From Citrobacter sp. (GTDB taxonomy: Bacteria > Pseudomonadota > Gammaproteobacteria > Enterobacterales > Enterobacteriaceae), in contig DXKH01000135.1 of assembly GCA_019415335.1 (NCBI GenBank), positions 1 through 64,000 of the forward strand: DNA of 64,000 nucleotides, written 5' to 3'. The notes below the pieces were generated by a model. The model searched no databases and was not told where the DNA came from. It saw only the letters and a program-made list of their open reading frames with translations. The position numbers were made by a program, and so were the translations under genes. The stretch's first letter is position 1, and each line of letters begins with the position of its first letter. Below, piece by piece: positions 20,944 through 32,104 of the stretch.

Positions 20944-22845
20944 ATGAAATTACAGAATTCTTTTCGCGACTATACGGCTGAGTCCGCGCTATTTGTGCGC
21001 CGGGCGCTGGTCGCTTTTTTGGGTATCTTACTGCTCACCGGCGTGCTTATCGCCAACCTGTATAATCTGCAGATCGTCCGTTTTACCGATTACCAGACTC
21101 GCTCGAATGAAAACCGGATTAAACTGGTGCCCATCCCCCCCAGTCGCGGCATCATTTATGATCGTAACGGCATTCCTCTCGCCCTGAACCGCACCATTTA
21201 CCAGATCGAAATGATGCCTGAGAAGGTCGATAACGTGCAGCAGACGCTGGATGCCTTGCGTAACGTCGTCGACCTGACCGATGACGACATTGCGGCATTC
21301 AAGAAAGAGCGCGCACGTTCGCACCGCTTTACCTCTATTCCCGTCAAAACCAACCTGACTGAAGTGCAGGTGGCGCGGTTTGCCGTTAACCAGTACCGTT
21401 TCCCTGGTGTCGAAGTGAAAGGCTATAAACGCCGCTTCTACCCGTACGGTTCTGCGCTCACCCACGTCATTGGCTACGTGTCGAAGATTAACGATAAAGA
21501 CGTTGAGCGACTGGATAAAGACGGCAAGCTGGCTAACTATGCCGCCACGCATGACATCGGAAAACTGGGAATTGAGCGCTACTACGAAGATGTGCTGCAC
21601 GGTCAGACCGGCTACGAAGAAGTCGAAGTCAACAACCGTGGCCGCGTCATCCGCCAGCTCAAGGAAGTTCCACCGCAGGCCGGACACGATATCTACCTGA
21701 CGCTGGATCTCAAACTGCAGCAGTATATCGAGACGCTGCTTGCCGGCAGCCGCGCAGCCGTGGTGGTCACCGACCCGCGTACCGGTGGCGTACTGGCGCT
21801 GGTTTCAATGCCAAGCTACGACCCGAACCTGTTCGTCGACGGTATCTCCAGTAAAGACTATTCCGGTCTGCTAAATGATCCGAACACGCCGCTGGTCAAC
21901 CGCGCAACGCAGGGGGTTTATCCGCCAGCGTCGACGGTAAAACCGTATGTCGCCGTTTCTGCATTAAGCGCGGGCGTTATCACCCGCAATACCAGCCTGT
22001 TTGACCCTGGCTGGTGGCAGTTGCCCGGCTCAGAAAAACGCTACCGTGACTGGAAGAAATGGGGCCACGGACACCTGAACATCACCAAATCGCTGGAAGA
22101 ATCGGCGGATACCTTTTTCTATCAGGTCGCTTATGACATGGGGATCGATCGCCTCTCCGAGTGGATGGGCAAATTCGGTTACGGTCACTATACCGGCATC
22201 GACCTGGCGGAAGAGCGTTCCGGCAACATGCCGACCCGCGAATGGAAGCTCAAGCGCTTTAAAAAACCCTGGTATCAGGGCGATACCATTCCGGTCGGCA
22301 TCGGTCAGGGTTACTGGACGGCAACGCCGATTCAGATGAGTAAGGCGCTGATGATTCTGATTAACGATGGCGTGGTGAAGGTGCCTCATCTGCTGATGAG
22401 CACCGCAGAAAATGGCAAGAAGGTTCCCTGGGTGCAACCACAGGAACCACCGGTCGGTGATATTCACTCCGGCTACTGGGAACTGGCGAAAGACGGTATG
22501 TATGGCGTCGCCAACCGTGGTAACGGGACCGCGCATAAATATTTTGCCAGCGCGCCGTATAAAATTGCCGCCAAATCCGGTACCGCGCAGGTCTTTGGTC
22601 TGAAAGCCAACGAAACCTATAACGCGCATAAAATTGCCGAGCGTCTGCGTGACCATAAACTGATGACTGCATTTGCGCCGTACAACAACCCGCAGGTGGC
22701 GGTTGCCATCATCCTGGAAAACGGGGGGGCAGGCCCGGCGGTAGGTACCATTATGCGTCAGATTCTTGACCACATCATGTTGGGCGATAACAACACCGAT
22801 CTGCCAGCGGAAAACCCGGCGGTTGCAGCGGCGGAGGATCAATAA
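20944..22845 (+). CDS. mrdA: MrdA (PBP2), peptidoglycan transpeptidase of elongation
   Basis: Class B penicillin-binding protein of the Rod complex, which crosslinks peptidoglycan during side-wall growth with RodA. The 633-aa protein has one N-terminal membrane anchor (about residues 20-42), a dimerisation domain, then the transpeptidase motifs: PASTVKPYV with active serine near 330, SAD-type SxN region around [10 protein letters not shown], and [11 protein letters not shown]. The C-terminus is acidic and alanine-rich. It is translated with rodA, which begins 2 nt after its stop. Confidence 0.97.
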   Translation: MKLQNSFRDYTAESALFVRRALVAFLGILLLTGVLIANLYNLQIVRFTDYQTRSNENRIKLVPIPPSRGIIYDRNGIPLALNRTIYQIEMMPEKVDNVQQTLDALRNVVDLTDDDIAAFKKERARSHRFTSIPVKTNLTEVQVARFAVNQYRFPGVEVKGYKRRFYPYGSALTHVIGYVSKINDKDVERLDKDGKLANYAATHDIGKLGIERYYEDVLHGQTGYEEVEVNNRGRVIRQLKEVPPQAGHDIYLTLDLKLQQYIETLLAGSRAAVVVTDPRTGGVLALVSMPSYDPNLFVDGISSKDYSGLLNDPNTPLVNRATQGVYPPASTVKPYVAVSALSAGVITRNTSLFDPGWWQLPGSEKRYRDWKKWGHGHLNITKSLEESADTFFYQVAYDMGIDRLSEWMGKFGYGHYTGIDLAEERSGNMPTREWKLKRFKKPWYQGDTIPVGIGQGYWTATPIQMSKALMILINDGVVKVPHLLMSTAENGKKVPWVQPQEPPVGDIHSGYWELAKDGMYGVANRGNGTAHKYFASAPYKIAAKSGTAQVFGLKANETYNAHKIAERLRDHKLMTAFAPYNNPQVAVAIILENGGAGPAVGTIMRQILDHIMLGDNNTDLPAENPAVAAAEDQ

Positions 22846-22847
22846 CC

Positions 22848-23960
22848 ATGACGGATAATCCGAACAAAAAAACATTCTGGGATAAAATCCATATTGATCC
22901 CACCATGTTACTGATTTTACTGGCTCTGTTGGTTTACAGCTCAATGGTTATCTGGAGCGCCAGCGGCCAGGACATTGGCATGATGGAGCGTAAAGTCGGC
23001 CAGATTGCGATGGGTCTGGTGATCATGGTGGTCATGGCGCAGATCCCACCTCGCGTCTACGAGGGCTGGGCGCCGTACCTCTATATTTTCTGTATTATTT
23101 TGCTGGTAGCGGTCGATGCCTTCGGGGCGATCTCCAAAGGCGCGCAGCGCTGGCTGGACCTCGGTATCGTACGTTTTCAGCCTTCTGAAATCGCCAAAAT
23201 TGCAGTCCCTCTGATGGTTGCACGCTTTATCAACCGCGACGTCTGCCCGCCATCGCTAAAGAACACGGCCATCGCGCTGGTGCTGATTTTTATGCCGACG
23301 CTACTGGTCGCAGCGCAGCCTGACCTCGGAACCTCGATTCTGGTCGCCCTTTCCGGGCTGTTTGTGTTGTTCCTCTCAGGTCTGAGCTGGCGATTGATTG
23401 GCGTCGCTGTGCTGCTGCTCGCGGCGTTCATTCCGATCCTGTGGTTCTTCCTGATGCACGATTATCAGCGTCAACGTGTAATGATGTTACTTGACCCGGA
23501 AACCGACCCGTTGGGCGCCGGTTATCACATCATTCAGTCTAAAATTGCGATTGGTTCCGGTGGACTGAGCGGCAAGGGATGGTTACACGGAACCCAGTCG
23601 CAACTGGAATTTTTGCCCGAGCGCCACACCGACTTTATCTTCGCCGTCCTGGCGGAAGAGCTTGGTCTGATTGGGATATTGATCCTGCTTGCGCTGTATA
23701 TTCTGCTGATTATGCGTGGTTTGTGGATTGCCGCCCACGCGCAAACCACCTTTGGTCGCGTGATGGCCGGTGGCTTAATGTTGATTTTATTCGTTTATGT
23801 CTTCGTTAATATTGGTATGGTGAGTGGGATTCTGCCTGTTGTAGGCGTTCCGCTTCCGTTGGTCAGTTACGGAGGCTCAGCACTGATCGTGTTGATGGCC
23901 GGGTTTGGAATTGTCATGTCGATCCACACCCACAGAAAAATGTTATCGAAAAGCGTGTAA
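22848..23960 (+). CDS. mrdB: MrdB (RodA), SEDS peptidoglycan glycosyltransferase
   Basis: Polytopic SEDS-family glycan polymerase that pairs with PBP2. The 370-aa protein has about ten hydrophobic segments, the conserved RWLDLG region, [23 protein letters not shown] with the family's conserved aspartate, and the terminal [16 protein letters not shown] motif. It is immediately downstream of mrdA and upstream of rlpA by 10 nt. Confidence 0.97.
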   Translation: MTDNPNKKTFWDKIHIDPTMLLILLALLVYSSMVIWSASGQDIGMMERKVGQIAMGLVIMVVMAQIPPRVYEGWAPYLYIFCIILLVAVDAFGAISKGAQRWLDLGIVRFQPSEIAKIAVPLMVARFINRDVCPPSLKNTAIALVLIFMPTLLVAAQPDLGTSILVALSGLFVLFLSGLSWRLIGVAVLLLAAFIPILWFFLMHDYQRQRVMMLLDPETDPLGAGYHIIQSKIAIGSGGLSGKGWLHGTQSQLEFLPERHTDFIFAVLAEELGLIGILILLALYILLIMRGLWIAAHAQTTFGRVMAGGLMLILFVYVFVNIGMVSGILPVVGVPLPLVSYGGSALIVLMAGFGIVMSIHTHRKMLSKSV

Positions 23961-23970
23961 GGGGTGCGCA

Positions 23971-25074
23971 ATGCGTAAGCAGTTGCCTGGAGTCTGCGTC
24001 GCAGCAGGAATTATGCTGCTCGCGGCATGTACGAGTGATGATGGTCAGCAACAGAATGCCGTCGCGCCGCAGCCAGCGGTATGTAATGGACCCGTCGTTG
24101 AAATCAGCGGGGCCGACCCGCGTTTTGAACCGCTCAACCCGACCGCTAATCAGGATTATCAGCGAGACGGTAAGAGCTACAAGATTGTGCAGGATGCCTC
24201 ACGCTTTAGTCAGGCAGGATTCGCGGCGATCTACGATGCCGAACCCGGTAGCAATCTGACCGCCTCCGGTGAAGCGTTTGATCCGATGCAGCTCACCGCA
24301 GCGCATCCGACATTGCCGATCCCAAGCTATGCGCGAATCACTAACCTCGCCAATGGGCGGATGATCGTGGTGCGCATTAACGATCGCGGTCCTTATGGCA
24401 ACGATCGCGTGATTTCACTGTCGCGTGCCGCTGCTGACCGCCTGAATACGTCCAATAACACCAAAGTGCGCATCGACCCGATTATTGTCGCGCAGGATGG
24501 TTCATTGTCTGGTCCGGGTATGGCCTGTACCACTGTGGCCAAACAGACTTATGCCCTGCCCTCACGTCCAGACCTGAGCGGCGGAATGGGTAATGCCTCT
24601 TCCGCACCGGAAGCGATGCAGCCTCAGGGTGACGTTCGCGCCATCAGCAATTCCACGCTACAAAGTGAAGACAACGCCGGCGCACCGGTTCAGAGCAGCG
24701 GTTTCCTCGGCGCACCGACGACACTGGCCGCAGGCGTGCTGGAAGGCAGTGAACCGACACCAGCGCCACAGCCCACTACGGCGGCTCCCGTCAGTGCTCC
24801 AGCCGTAACACCTGCCGCTACGGCTGCGCCTGCCGCCGTTTCTGCCAGCGGCAGTTACGTGGTCCAGGTCGGTGCGGTAAGCGATCAGGGGCGTGCCCAA
24901 CAGTATCAGCAGCGCTTAGGTCAGCAGTTTGGCGTACCGGGACGCGTCACGCAGAACGGTGCCGTATGGCGTATTCAGCTCGGTCCGTTCGCCAGCAAAG
25001 CACAAGCCAGCGCACTACAACAGCGTTTACAATCTGAAGCTCAATTACAGTCCTTCATTACCGGCGCGCAGTAA
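23971..25074 (+). CDS. rlpA: RlpA, septal-ring lytic transglycosylase-like lipoprotein
   Basis: Outer-membrane lipoprotein of 367 aa. A signal peptide ends in lipobox LAAC (Cys20), a double-psi beta-barrel domain (about 75-165, containing ARITNLANGRMIVVRINDRGPY) follows, then a long Ala/Pro/Thr-rich linker and a C-terminal SPOR domain (from about residue 290, SYVVQVGAVSDQGRAQQY). The SPOR domain binds denuded glycan at septa. In Pseudomonas RlpA is a lytic transglycosylase; E. coli activity is less clear. Start at 23971; the frame extends back into mrdB. Confidence 0.94.
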   Translation: MRKQLPGVCVAAGIMLLAACTSDDGQQQNAVAPQPAVCNGPVVEISGADPRFEPLNPTANQDYQRDGKSYKIVQDASRFSQAGFAAIYDAEPGSNLTASGEAFDPMQLTAAHPTLPIPSYARITNLANGRMIVVRINDRGPYGNDRVISLSRAAADRLNTSNNTKVRIDPIIVAQDGSLSGPGMACTTVAKQTYALPSRPDLSGGMGNASSAPEAMQPQGDVRAISNSTLQSEDNAGAPVQSSGFLGAPTTLAAGVLEGSEPTPAPQPTTAAPVSAPAVTPAATAAPAAVSASGSYVVQVGAVSDQGRAQQYQQRLGQQFGVPGRVTQNGAVWRIQLGPFASKAQASALQQRLQSEAQLQSFITGAQ

Positions 25075-25222
25075 CGTAACAAGGGCATCAGAAGTGTCAA
25101 TTTCTGTAAGTGACGTTAACAACGTTAACAAAGTCATGCGGAAAGTCTGATGCCTGCCGGTATTGCATTTGCTATAGTAGGGCACTTTTTTTAATTCCAT
25201 CACGGACGTCGTAGTTCAGACC

Positions 25223-26434
25223 ATGAAGACCACCTTTTCCGCTCGTTTCATGCAGCGCATGGCGCTCACCACGGCTCTTTGCACAGCCGCAATTTCAGGC
25301 GCGCATGCCGATGACCTGAATATTAAAACTATGATCCCGGGTGTTCCGCAGATCGACGCGGAGTCCTACATCCTCATCGACTATAACTCCGGTAAAGTGC
25401 TGGCGGAACAAAACGCCGATACGCGTCGTGACCCGGCCAGTCTGACCAAAATGATGACCAGTTACGTTATCGGTCAGGCCATGAAAGCGGGCAAGTTTAA
25501 AGAAACGGATTTGGTCACTATCGGTAATGACGCCTGGGCCACGGGCAATCCGGTCTTTAAAGGCTCATCGCTGATGTTCCTGAAACCGGGTATGCAGGTT
25601 CCGGTATCGCAACTGATTCGCGGGATTAACCTGCAGTCCGGTAACGACGCCTGCGTTGCGATGGCTGACTTTGCTGCCGGTAGCCAGGATGCATTTGTCG
25701 GGCTGATGAACAGCTACGTGAACGCGCTGGGGCTGAAAAACACGCACTTCCAGACGGTCCACGGCCTGGATGCCGACGGTCAATACAGTTCTGCCCGTGA
25801 TATGGCGCTGATTGGTCAGGCGCTGATCCGCGATGTTCCTAACGAATACTCCATCTACAAAGAAAAAGAGTTCACCTTTAACGGCATCCGTCAGTTGAAC
25901 CGAAACGGTCTGCTGTGGGACAACAGCCTGAAGGTAGATGGCATCAAAACGGGTCATACCGACAAAGCCGGGTACAACCTTGTTGCTTCAGCGACCGAAG
26001 GTCAGATGCGTTTGATCTCAGCGGTCATGGGCGGTCGCACTTATAAAGGGCGTGAAACGGAAAGCAAAAAACTGCTGACCTGGGGCTTCCGTTTCTTTGA
26101 AACGGTTAACCCGCTGAAAGCAGGCAAAGAGTTCGCGTCTGAACCGTCCTGGTTTGGTGATACCGATCGCGCCTCCTTAGGGGTCGATAAAGATGTGTAT
26201 CTGACCATTCCTCGTGGTCGTATGAAAGACCTGAAAGCCAGCTATGTACTGAACAGCACGGAGCTGCATGCGCCGCTGCAGAAAAATCAGGTGGTGGGTA
26301 TCATTAACTTCCAGCTTGACGGTAAAACCATTGAGCAACGCCCTCTGGTCGTACTGCAGGAAATCCCAGAAGGTAACTTCTTCAGCAAAATCATTGATTA
26401 TATTAAGTTAATGTTCCATCACTGGTTTGGTTAA
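25223..26434 (+). CDS. dacA: DacA (PBP5), D-alanyl-D-alanine carboxypeptidase
   Basis: Trims the terminal D-Ala from peptidoglycan stem peptides and helps set cell shape. The 403-aa precursor has a cleavable signal peptide ending AHA, and the serine DD-peptidase motifs SLTK (Ser73, Lys76), SGN (139-141) and KTG (242-244). A C-terminal beta-rich domain and an amphipathic helix ([17 protein letters not shown]) tether it to the periplasmic face of the inner membrane. It is separated from rlpA by 148 nt and followed by a terminator. Confidence 0.97.
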   Translation: MKTTFSARFMQRMALTTALCTAAISGAHADDLNIKTMIPGVPQIDAESYILIDYNSGKVLAEQNADTRRDPASLTKMMTSYVIGQAMKAGKFKETDLVTIGNDAWATGNPVFKGSSLMFLKPGMQVPVSQLIRGINLQSGNDACVAMADFAAGSQDAFVGLMNSYVNALGLKNTHFQTVHGLDADGQYSSARDMALIGQALIRDVPNEYSIYKEKEFTFNGIRQLNRNGLLWDNSLKVDGIKTGHTDKAGYNLVASATEGQMRLISAVMGGRTYKGRETESKKLLTWGFRFFETVNPLKAGKEFASEPSWFGDTDRASLGVDKDVYLTIPRGRMKDLKASYVLNSTELHAPLQKNQVVGIINFQLDGKTIEQRPLVVLQEIPEGNFFSKIIDYIKLMFHHWFG

Positions 26435-26488
26435 AAATTGAACACTTGAAAGTGTGATTTCCATCCCCATATACTAAGCATCAGTAAA

Positions 26489-26519
26489 ACTCCCGCCCTC
26501 TGGCGGGAGTTGTTATTTA
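26489..26519 (+). terminator. Intrinsic terminator after dacA
   Basis: Perfect 9-bp stem ACTCCCGCC / GGCGGGAGT with a CTCT loop, followed by TGTTATTTAT. It separates dacA from ybeD. Confidence 0.88.
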
Positions 26520-26541
26520 TTTACGTTACGCCGGAGCTGAC

Positions 26542-26805
26542 ATGAAAACCAAACTTAACGAACTGCTTGAATTCCCTACTCCTTTTACTTACAAAGTTAT
26601 GGGGCAGGCGTTACCTGAGCTGGTTGAACAGGTGGTTGAAGTGGTACAGCGCCATGCGCCCGGAGATTACTCCCCGACAGTAAAACCCAGCAGCAAGGGC
26701 AATTACCATTCGGTTTCGATTACCATCAACGCAACCCATATTGAGCAGGTTGAAACGCTGTACGAAGAGCTCGGTAACATCGAAATCGTCCGCATGGTTC
26801 TGTAA
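26542..26805 (+). CDS. ybeD: YbeD, small conserved protein
   Basis: 87-aa DUF493 protein with an ACT-like ferredoxin fold known from the E. coli structure. The sequence [20 protein letters not shown] and the late [20 protein letters not shown] fit a regulatory allosteric fold, but its ligand is unknown. It lies just upstream of lipB, and this neighbourhood with lipoate biosynthesis is conserved in enterobacteria. Confidence 0.92.
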   Translation: MKTKLNELLEFPTPFTYKVMGQALPELVEQVVEVVQRHAPGDYSPTVKPSSKGNYHSVSITINATHIEQVETLYEELGNIEIVRMVL

Positions 26806-26907
26806 TTCAGGTTCGGGCCCCGACCTTGTTCGGGTGCCCACCCCACCTTCCTTTCGCTGTGATATACTTTTCTCCCCCATTTGTTACTTCTCTACGGAGA
26901 TGCTGTT

Positions 26908-27549
26908 TTGTCTCAGGATAAAATACTGGTCCGCCAGCTCGGTCTTCAACCCTACGAACCCGTCTCCCAGGCCATGCACGACTTTACCAACACCCGCGAT
27001 GAACAAACTCCCGATGAAATCTGGCTGGTTGAGCACTATCCAGTTTTCACCCAGGGTCAGGCAGGCAAAGCGGAACATGTTTTAATGCCCGGAGATATCC
27101 CGGTTATTCAAAGCGATCGCGGTGGGCAAGTGACTTACCACGGACCAGGCCAGCAGGTCATGTACGTTCTGTTGAACCTGAAGCGGCGTAAACTTGGCGT
27201 GCGGGAACTGGTCACGCTACTGGAACAGACCGTCGTGAATACTCTGGCGGAGCTGGATATTGACGCCCACCCGCGAGCAGATGCCCCTGGCGTTTATGTC
27301 GGTGAAAAGAAAATATGTTCCCTGGGTTTGCGTATTCGTCGCGGTTGTTCATTCCACGGGCTGGCGTTAAACGTTAATATGGATCTATCTCCTTTCTTGC
27401 GAATTAACCCATGTGGCTATGCAGGTATGGAAATGGCAAAAATATCTCAATGGAATAGCGAGGCCACGACGGATAATATCCAACCACGATTATTAGCCAA
27501 TATTTTAGCACTACTAAATAATCCCCCTTGCGAATATATTCCTGCTTAA
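26908..27549 (+). CDS. lipB: LipB, octanoyl-[ACP]:protein octanoyltransferase
   Basis: Transfers octanoate from acyl carrier protein to lipoyl domains, the step before LipA sulfur insertion. The 213-aa protein carries [12 protein letters not shown], the catalytic lysine in [13 protein letters not shown] (Lys135 in E. coli) and the acyl-accepting cysteine in RINPCGYAG (Cys169). Start is TTG at 26908 with GGAGA upstream, aligning with the E. coli N-terminus; the frame is open 9 codons earlier. The pathway partner lipA lies 1.5 kb downstream beyond ybeF. Confidence 0.95.
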   Translation: MSQDKILVRQLGLQPYEPVSQAMHDFTNTRDEQTPDEIWLVEHYPVFTQGQAGKAEHVLMPGDIPVIQSDRGGQVTYHGPGQQVMYVLLNLKRRKLGVRELVTLLEQTVVNTLAELDIDAHPRADAPGVYVGEKKICSLGLRIRRGCSFHGLALNVNMDLSPFLRINPCGYAGMEMAKISQWNSEATTDNIQPRLLANILALLNNPPCEYIPA

Positions 27550-27562
27550 CTTATTGAATGCT

Positions 27563-27586
27563 ATGGCCCAAAAACCCGCGGGCCAT
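27563..27586. repeat. Inverted repeat downstream of lipB
   Basis: ATGGCCC / GGGCCAT, 7 bp with a 10-nt loop. No T tract follows, so termination is uncertain. It is a possible mRNA 3'-end hairpin for lipB. Confidence 0.45.
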
Positions 27587-27846
27587 TGCCCTCATTCCCG
27601 CTCAAATGCTTTACAATGCCTCCTGGTTTCTATATTTTCTGTCTATCTTAGCTTGAATTTTTAACGCATTTACTTCGTCATAAAAATCGACGTAGGATTT
27701 TTCTTTATACAAACGTTAAACCTTCAATCAATTACCGTAAAAATGGTTATCGATGCGCGAGATGAACAATAGTGGTGAAATTGCATACTTACAACAAATA
27801 CAAGTACCGCTATTATTTATAATGTGAATTAAATTGGAGTGAACGC

Positions 27847-28800
27847 GTGAGTGAGAATAGTAAGCCGAAAAGAAATTTCTACGAGCATCGCCCCGAAGAT
27901 AAGCCGCAAATTTTCAGAACGCTGAGAAATATAGACCTGAACCTGCTGACTATTTTCGAAGCCGTTTACGTTCATAAGGGGATCGTTAATGCCGCGAAAA
28001 TTCTCAATTTGACACCCTCTGCGATCAGCCAATCTATTCAAAAATTGCGCACGATATTTCCCGACCCTCTGTTTATCCGAAAAGGCCAGGGGGTGACCCC
28101 CACTACTTATGCCACCCACCTGCACGAGTATATCAGCCAGGGGCTAGAGTCTATTCTCGGCGCATTGGATCTTACCGGCAGCTACGATAAACAACGGACA
28201 ATTACTATCGGGACCACACCGTCTATCGGCGCACTGGTGATGCCAACCATTTATCACGCCATCAAAACCCGCCATCCGCAACTGCATCTGCGTAACATCC
28301 CTGTCCATGACGCCGAAACGCAACTCAGCCAGTTTCAGAGCGATTTGATTATCGATAACCACATCTACAACAACCGTGCAGTAGAGAATCATGTTCTGTT
28401 TTCTGACAAAATTGAACTGGTCTGTCGTCAGAACCACCCTTCCCTGGTGCGTTCTCTGGACCCTGAGGCGCTCGATGACGCAGAACATAGTTTGCTAATG
28501 ATTGAAGGCCAAAGCTTCACGCTTCTGCGCCAGCGTATTCAGGAACTGTTCCCCGAACGGCAAATCAGCTTTAGCAGCTACAACATTTTCACACTCGCGT
28601 CGCTCATTGCGCACAGCGACCTGGTGGGTATCATGCCCGCACGTTTCTTCACGCTGTTCAACCATTGCTGGCCGCTCCAGCGGATCCCTCATCCGTCCCT
28701 GAACCATGAGAAAATCGACTTCTCACTGCATTACAACAAGCTGAGCTTACGCGATCCGGTGCTGGAGAACGTCATTACGGTGATCCGCGACGCCTTCTGA
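27847..28800 (+). CDS. ybeF: YbeF, LysR-family transcriptional regulator
   Basis: 317-aa LysR-type regulator. The winged helix-turn-helix is at about residues 35-95 (NLLTIFEAVYVHKGIVNAAK, then LTPSAISQSIQKLR), followed by a periplasmic-binding-like effector domain from about 118. Effector and targets are unknown. The start is GTG at 27847, 6-8 nt after GGAG. It interrupts lipB and lipA; the upstream 297 nt are AT-rich with no ORF. Confidence 0.9.
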   Translation: MSENSKPKRNFYEHRPEDKPQIFRTLRNIDLNLLTIFEAVYVHKGIVNAAKILNLTPSAISQSIQKLRTIFPDPLFIRKGQGVTPTTYATHLHEYISQGLESILGALDLTGSYDKQRTITIGTTPSIGALVMPTIYHAIKTRHPQLHLRNIPVHDAETQLSQFQSDLIIDNHIYNNRAVENHVLFSDKIELVCRQNHPSLVRSLDPEALDDAEHSLLMIEGQSFTLLRQRIQELFPERQISFSSYNIFTLASLIAHSDLVGIMPARFFTLFNHCWPLQRIPHPSLNHEKIDFSLHYNKLSLRDPVLENVITVIRDAF

Positions 28801-29008
28801 AAAAGAAATGTTACGACCTGGTCAAAACTGATGCCAGGCAAATGGCACAAAACAACAACTATTTTACATTTTGCCGGTCACTCAGGCTGCTTTAAGACCC
28901 GTTTCAATGATATACTGCGTGCAGTGAATTCAAAAATAGTTGATAAATACAACATTCCCTTGAATTAAAACGCTTTCCTTCGTTATTCGCAACTGGAACA
29001 TGCACGCT

Positions 29009-29974
29009 ATGAGTAAACCCATTGTGATGGAACGCGGTGTTAAATACCGCGATGCCGATAAGATGGCCCTTATCCCGGTCAAAAATGTGGCTACAGAGCG
29101 CGAAGCCCTGCTGCGCAAGCCGGAATGGATGAAAATTAAGCTTCCAGCGGACTCCACTCGTATCCAGGGCATCAAAGCGGCAATGCGTAAGAATGGCCTG
29201 CATTCTGTTTGTGAAGAAGCCTCTTGCCCAAACCTGGCGGAGTGTTTCAACCACGGCACTGCCACGTTTATGATCCTCGGTGCCATTTGTACCCGTCGCT
29301 GCCCGTTCTGCGATGTGGCCCACGGGCGCCCTGTGGCACCGGATGCCAACGAACCGGTAAAACTGGCACAAACGATTGCCGATATGGCTCTGCGCTATGT
29401 CGTTATCACCTCTGTTGACCGTGATGACTTGCGTGACGGCGGCGCTCAGCACTTTGCCGATTGCATTACTGCTATTCGTGAGAAAAGCCCGACGATTAAA
29501 ATTGAAACGCTGGTGCCCGACTTCCGTGGTCGTATGGATCGCGCTCTGGAGATTCTGACCGCCACTCCGCCGGACGTTTTCAACCATAACCTCGAAAACG
29601 TGCCTCGCATTTATCGTCAGGTGCGCCCGGGCGCTGACTACAACTGGTCGCTCAAATTACTGGAACGCTTTAAAGAAGCGCATCCAGAGATCCCGACCAA
29701 ATCCGGTCTGATGGTTGGCCTTGGCGAAACGAATGCGGAAATCATTGAAGTGATGCGCGATCTGCGTCGTCACGGCGTGACTATGCTGACACTGGGACAG
29801 TATCTGCAACCGAGTCGTCATCACCTGCCCGTTCAGCGCTATGTCAGCCCGGACGAATTTGAAGAAATGAAAGCAGAAGCGATGGCGATGGGCTTTACCC
29901 ATGCTGCCTGCGGACCGTTCGTCCGTTCGTCTTACCATGCCGACCTGCAGGCGAAAGGGATGGAAGTGAAGTAA
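29009..29974 (+). CDS. lipA: LipA, lipoyl synthase
   Basis: Radical-SAM enzyme that inserts two sulfur atoms into octanoyl-lipoyl domains. The 321-aa protein shows the auxiliary-cluster cysteines in [12 protein letters not shown], the radical-SAM motif CTRRCPFC and the conserved C-terminal RSSYHAD serine that ligates the auxiliary cluster. The start at 29009 ([10 protein letters not shown]) gives the E. coli length; the ATG three codons earlier is possible. A bidirectional terminator follows. Confidence 0.97.
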   Translation: MSKPIVMERGVKYRDADKMALIPVKNVATEREALLRKPEWMKIKLPADSTRIQGIKAAMRKNGLHSVCEEASCPNLAECFNHGTATFMILGAICTRRCPFCDVAHGRPVAPDANEPVKLAQTIADMALRYVVITSVDRDDLRDGGAQHFADCITAIREKSPTIKIETLVPDFRGRMDRALEILTATPPDVFNHNLENVPRIYRQVRPGADYNWSLKLLERFKEAHPEIPTKSGLMVGLGETNAEIIEVMRDLRRHGVTMLTLGQYLQPSRHHLPVQRYVSPDEFEEMKAEAMAMGFTHAACGPFVRSSYHADLQAKGMEVK

Positions 29975-30006
29975 TCTCGAAATAAATACTTACATTTCGC
30001 CCATAA

Positions 30007-30032
30007 AAAACCCGCGTAATCGCGGGTTTTTC
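30007..30032 (+). terminator. Terminator after lipA (possibly bidirectional)
   Basis: AAAACCCGCG / CGCGGGTTTT with a TAAT loop and T run, preceded by an A run that would give a U tract on the other strand. It sits between the convergent lipA and tatE genes. Confidence 0.9.
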
Positions 30033-30072
30033 TCGTCTGAGTAAAACGGATAAGCGTTTTTAGCTCCGGGTA

Positions 30073-30276
30073 TTACTCTTTATGAGAGAGTTTCTCAGCC
30101 TGAATGCTGCCGTCTGCGTCTTTTTTCGCGCCCGCATCTTCATCATTCATCGCTTTTTTGAAACCCTTAATCGCCGTGCCCAGGTCTCCACCCAGTGTAC
30201 GTAACTTCTTGGTACCAAACAGCAGAACGACCAGTGCAGCCACCACCAGCAGTTTGGTAATACTAATCTCACCCAT
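30073..30276 (-). CDS. tatE: TatE, Sec-independent translocase subunit
   Basis: TatA-like component of the twin-arginine translocase, 67 aa. One N-terminal membrane helix ([18 protein letters not shown]), the conserved [14 protein letters not shown] hinge and amphipathic helix, then a short charged tail. In E. coli it partly replaces TatA. It is a stand-alone gene away from tatABC. Confidence 0.95.
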   Translation of the reverse strand: MGEISITKLLVVAALVVLLFGTKKLRTLGGDLGTAIKGFKKAMNDEDAGAKKDADGSIQAEKLSHKE

Positions 30277-30405
30277 AGATACCTTCTTAACTTAAAACAG
30301 GCGGCGTAGCGCGCCCTTAGTAACCTGAGAATATTAACGGTCATTTGACGCGCGCACACAATAGCAATCTGTAACAAGGTGAATCAAGCAGTGTTTAAAA
30401 AAACG

Positions 30406-31194
30406 TCATAATAATTGCGGTGGCACAAATCTGCGGTTACGTAATACCGGTAATTGCGCCCGTATCTGACGGATTCGCTCAGCGGAGATCTCCGCCATGA
30501 CAAGCGTCGGGACATCTGCCGCAGCGGCAATCGTCACGCCAAAGGGGTCAATGATGCGACTCTGTCCGATATTCTTGTTGCCACACTCCCCTGCCGCAAT
30601 CATATAACAGGTAGTATCGAGCGCGCGGGCAGCTAACAGCGTTGACCAATGGTGTTCCTTCAGCGTCCCTCTGACCCAGGCAGCTGGCAGCACCAGCACT
30701 TCTGCACCCTGCAACGCAAGCGCCATCGACAATTCGGGAAAGCGCAGATCGTAGCAAGTCATCAGCCCCACTCTGAGTCCATCCACATCTAGCAGCGGTG
30801 CGATAACGTTACCCGCATCAACATTACGGGACTCCTGAATGGAGAATGCATCATAAAGATGTAGCTTGGCGTAGCTTGCCACGATTTTCCCTCCGCGCAG
30901 CGCCACCAGTGTGTTCACCGCACGGCCGGGACGCGAAGGGACATGAACCGTGAGAATGGTGGTCATCATATTCGACGCACTTTCCCGCAGCAGCTTTTTC
31001 AGGAAATCCCCTTCTAAATGCTGGGCGGATTTCACCGACAGGTCGGGATCCGAATCGTCTCGCGCCAGCAATGCTTCTGGCAAAACCAGCAGTGACGCAC
31101 CGTTTTCCGCCGCCTGCGACATGAGTGTGACGCAGGTATCTGCGTTCTTATCCCACACGGGGCTGACGGCAAATTGCCCTGCAGCAACTAACAT
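30406..31194 (-). CDS. ybeM: YbeM, deaminated glutathione amidase (nitrilase family)
   Basis: C-N hydrolase of 262 aa, intact here whereas E. coli K-12 has a disrupted copy. The Glu-Lys-Cys triad is visible in [19 protein letters not shown] and TCYDLRFPE. Family members of the Nit1 type clean up deaminated glutathione, a by-product of transaminases. It diverges from crcB; GGAGG precedes the ATG. Substrate is inferred from the family. Confidence 0.87.
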   Translation of the reverse strand: MLVAAGQFAVSPVWDKNADTCVTLMSQAAENGASLLVLPEALLARDDSDPDLSVKSAQHLEGDFLKKLLRESASNMMTTILTVHVPSRPGRAVNTLVALRGGKIVASYAKLHLYDAFSIQESRNVDAGNVIAPLLDVDGLRVGLMTCYDLRFPELSMALALQGAEVLVLPAAWVRGTLKEHHWSTLLAARALDTTCYMIAAGECGNKNIGQSRIIDPFGVTIAAAADVPTLVMAEISAERIRQIRAQLPVLRNRRFVPPQLL

Positions 31195-31284
31195 AATTCC
31201 TCCGGTCAGGTTGTCAGGCTCGCCAACGATGATTATTCGGCGTTACACTTATCTTATATACCAACCAAATAGCAGGATTAGGCA

Positions 31285-31668
31285 GTGTTACAACTTCTTT
31301 TAGCAGTTTTTATTGGCGGTGGCACAGGAAGTGTAGCGAGATGGATGCTCAGTATGCGGTTTAACCCCATGCATCAGGCGATTCCGATAGGAACCCTGAC
31401 CGCAAATTTAGTGGGTGCATTCATCATTGGTATGGGACTGGCATGGTTTAGTCGCATGACTAATATCGACCCAATGTGGAAAGTGCTGATCACAACCGGC
31501 TTTTGTGGCGGCCTGACAACCTTCTCCACCTTTTCGGCGGAAGTGGTCTTTTTGCTTCAGGAAGGTCGAGTGGGTTGGGCAATGCTGAATGTGTTGGTCA
31601 ACCTGTTGGGATCATTTGCGATGACGGCATTAGCATTCTGGCTATTTTCCGCCTCCAGCGCGCATTAG
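31285..31668 (+). CDS. crcB: CrcB (Fluc), fluoride ion channel
   Basis: 127-aa dual-topology fluoride exporter with four hydrophobic helices. Family motifs [10 protein letters not shown] and [13 protein letters not shown] (the TFST pore region) are present. The start is GTG at 31285. I saw no fluoride-riboswitch consensus in the 90-nt divergent gap to ybeM. Confidence 0.95.
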   Translation: MLQLLLAVFIGGGTGSVARWMLSMRFNPMHQAIPIGTLTANLVGAFIIGMGLAWFSRMTNIDPMWKVLITTGFCGGLTTFSTFSAEVVFLLQEGRVGWAMLNVLVNLLGSFAMTALAFWLFSASSAH

Positions 31669-31677
31669 AGTCCAAAA

Positions 31678-31701
31678 AAAACCCGCTAATAAGCGGGTTT
31701 T
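31678..31701. terminator. Bidirectional terminator between crcB and cspE
   Basis: Perfect 10-bp stem AAAACCCGCT / AGCGGGTTTT with an AATA loop, flanked by A and T runs, between two converging genes. Confidence 0.92.
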
Positions 31702-31721
31702 GAAATCTTGCTGACGTAAGC

Positions 31722-31931
31722 TTACAGAGCAGTTACGTTTGCAGCAGAAGGGCCTTTGGCACCGTTAGTGATTTCGAACTCTACACGCTGACCTTCAGCC
31801 AGAGTTTTAAAACCATTGGTCTGGATTGCAGAGAAGTGTACGAACACGTCTTTGCTGCCATCTTCCGGAGTAATGAAACCGAATCCTTTGGACTCATTAA
31901 ACCACTTAACGTTACCTTTAATCTTAGACAT
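31722..31931 (-). CDS. cspE: CspE, cold-shock-like RNA chaperone
   Basis: 69-aa OB-fold protein that binds single-stranded RNA and DNA, promotes antitermination and is expressed at normal temperature. RNP1 KGFGFITP and RNP2 VFVHFSAI are intact. The start at 31931 ([14 protein letters not shown]) follows a purine-rich site; ten extra upstream codons in frame are rejected by homology. It lies downstream of pagP on the same strand. Confidence 0.97.
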   Translation of the reverse strand: MSKIKGNVKWFNESKGFGFITPEDGSKDVFVHFSAIQTNGFKTLAEGQRVEFEITNGAKGPSAANVTAL

Positions 31932-32104
31932 CAAAATTACCTTTACATGAAAAATAGACACAAATGCTGTGTCGGGTATCAGTACACCAATTGTGGTTCA
32001 CTTTGTCCAGTCGAACTTTGGCAAAAAGTGATAAATGTCGCGTTATTTTTTGGCATAAGCTTATATCGCTCTGTTTTATATGGAATTTAATGCCATTCAT
32101 CGGT

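Noticed and set aside
31195..31284. Possible fluoride riboswitch before crcB
   Set aside because: The short divergent gap lacks the conserved pseudoknot and GGCGAUGG-type elements.
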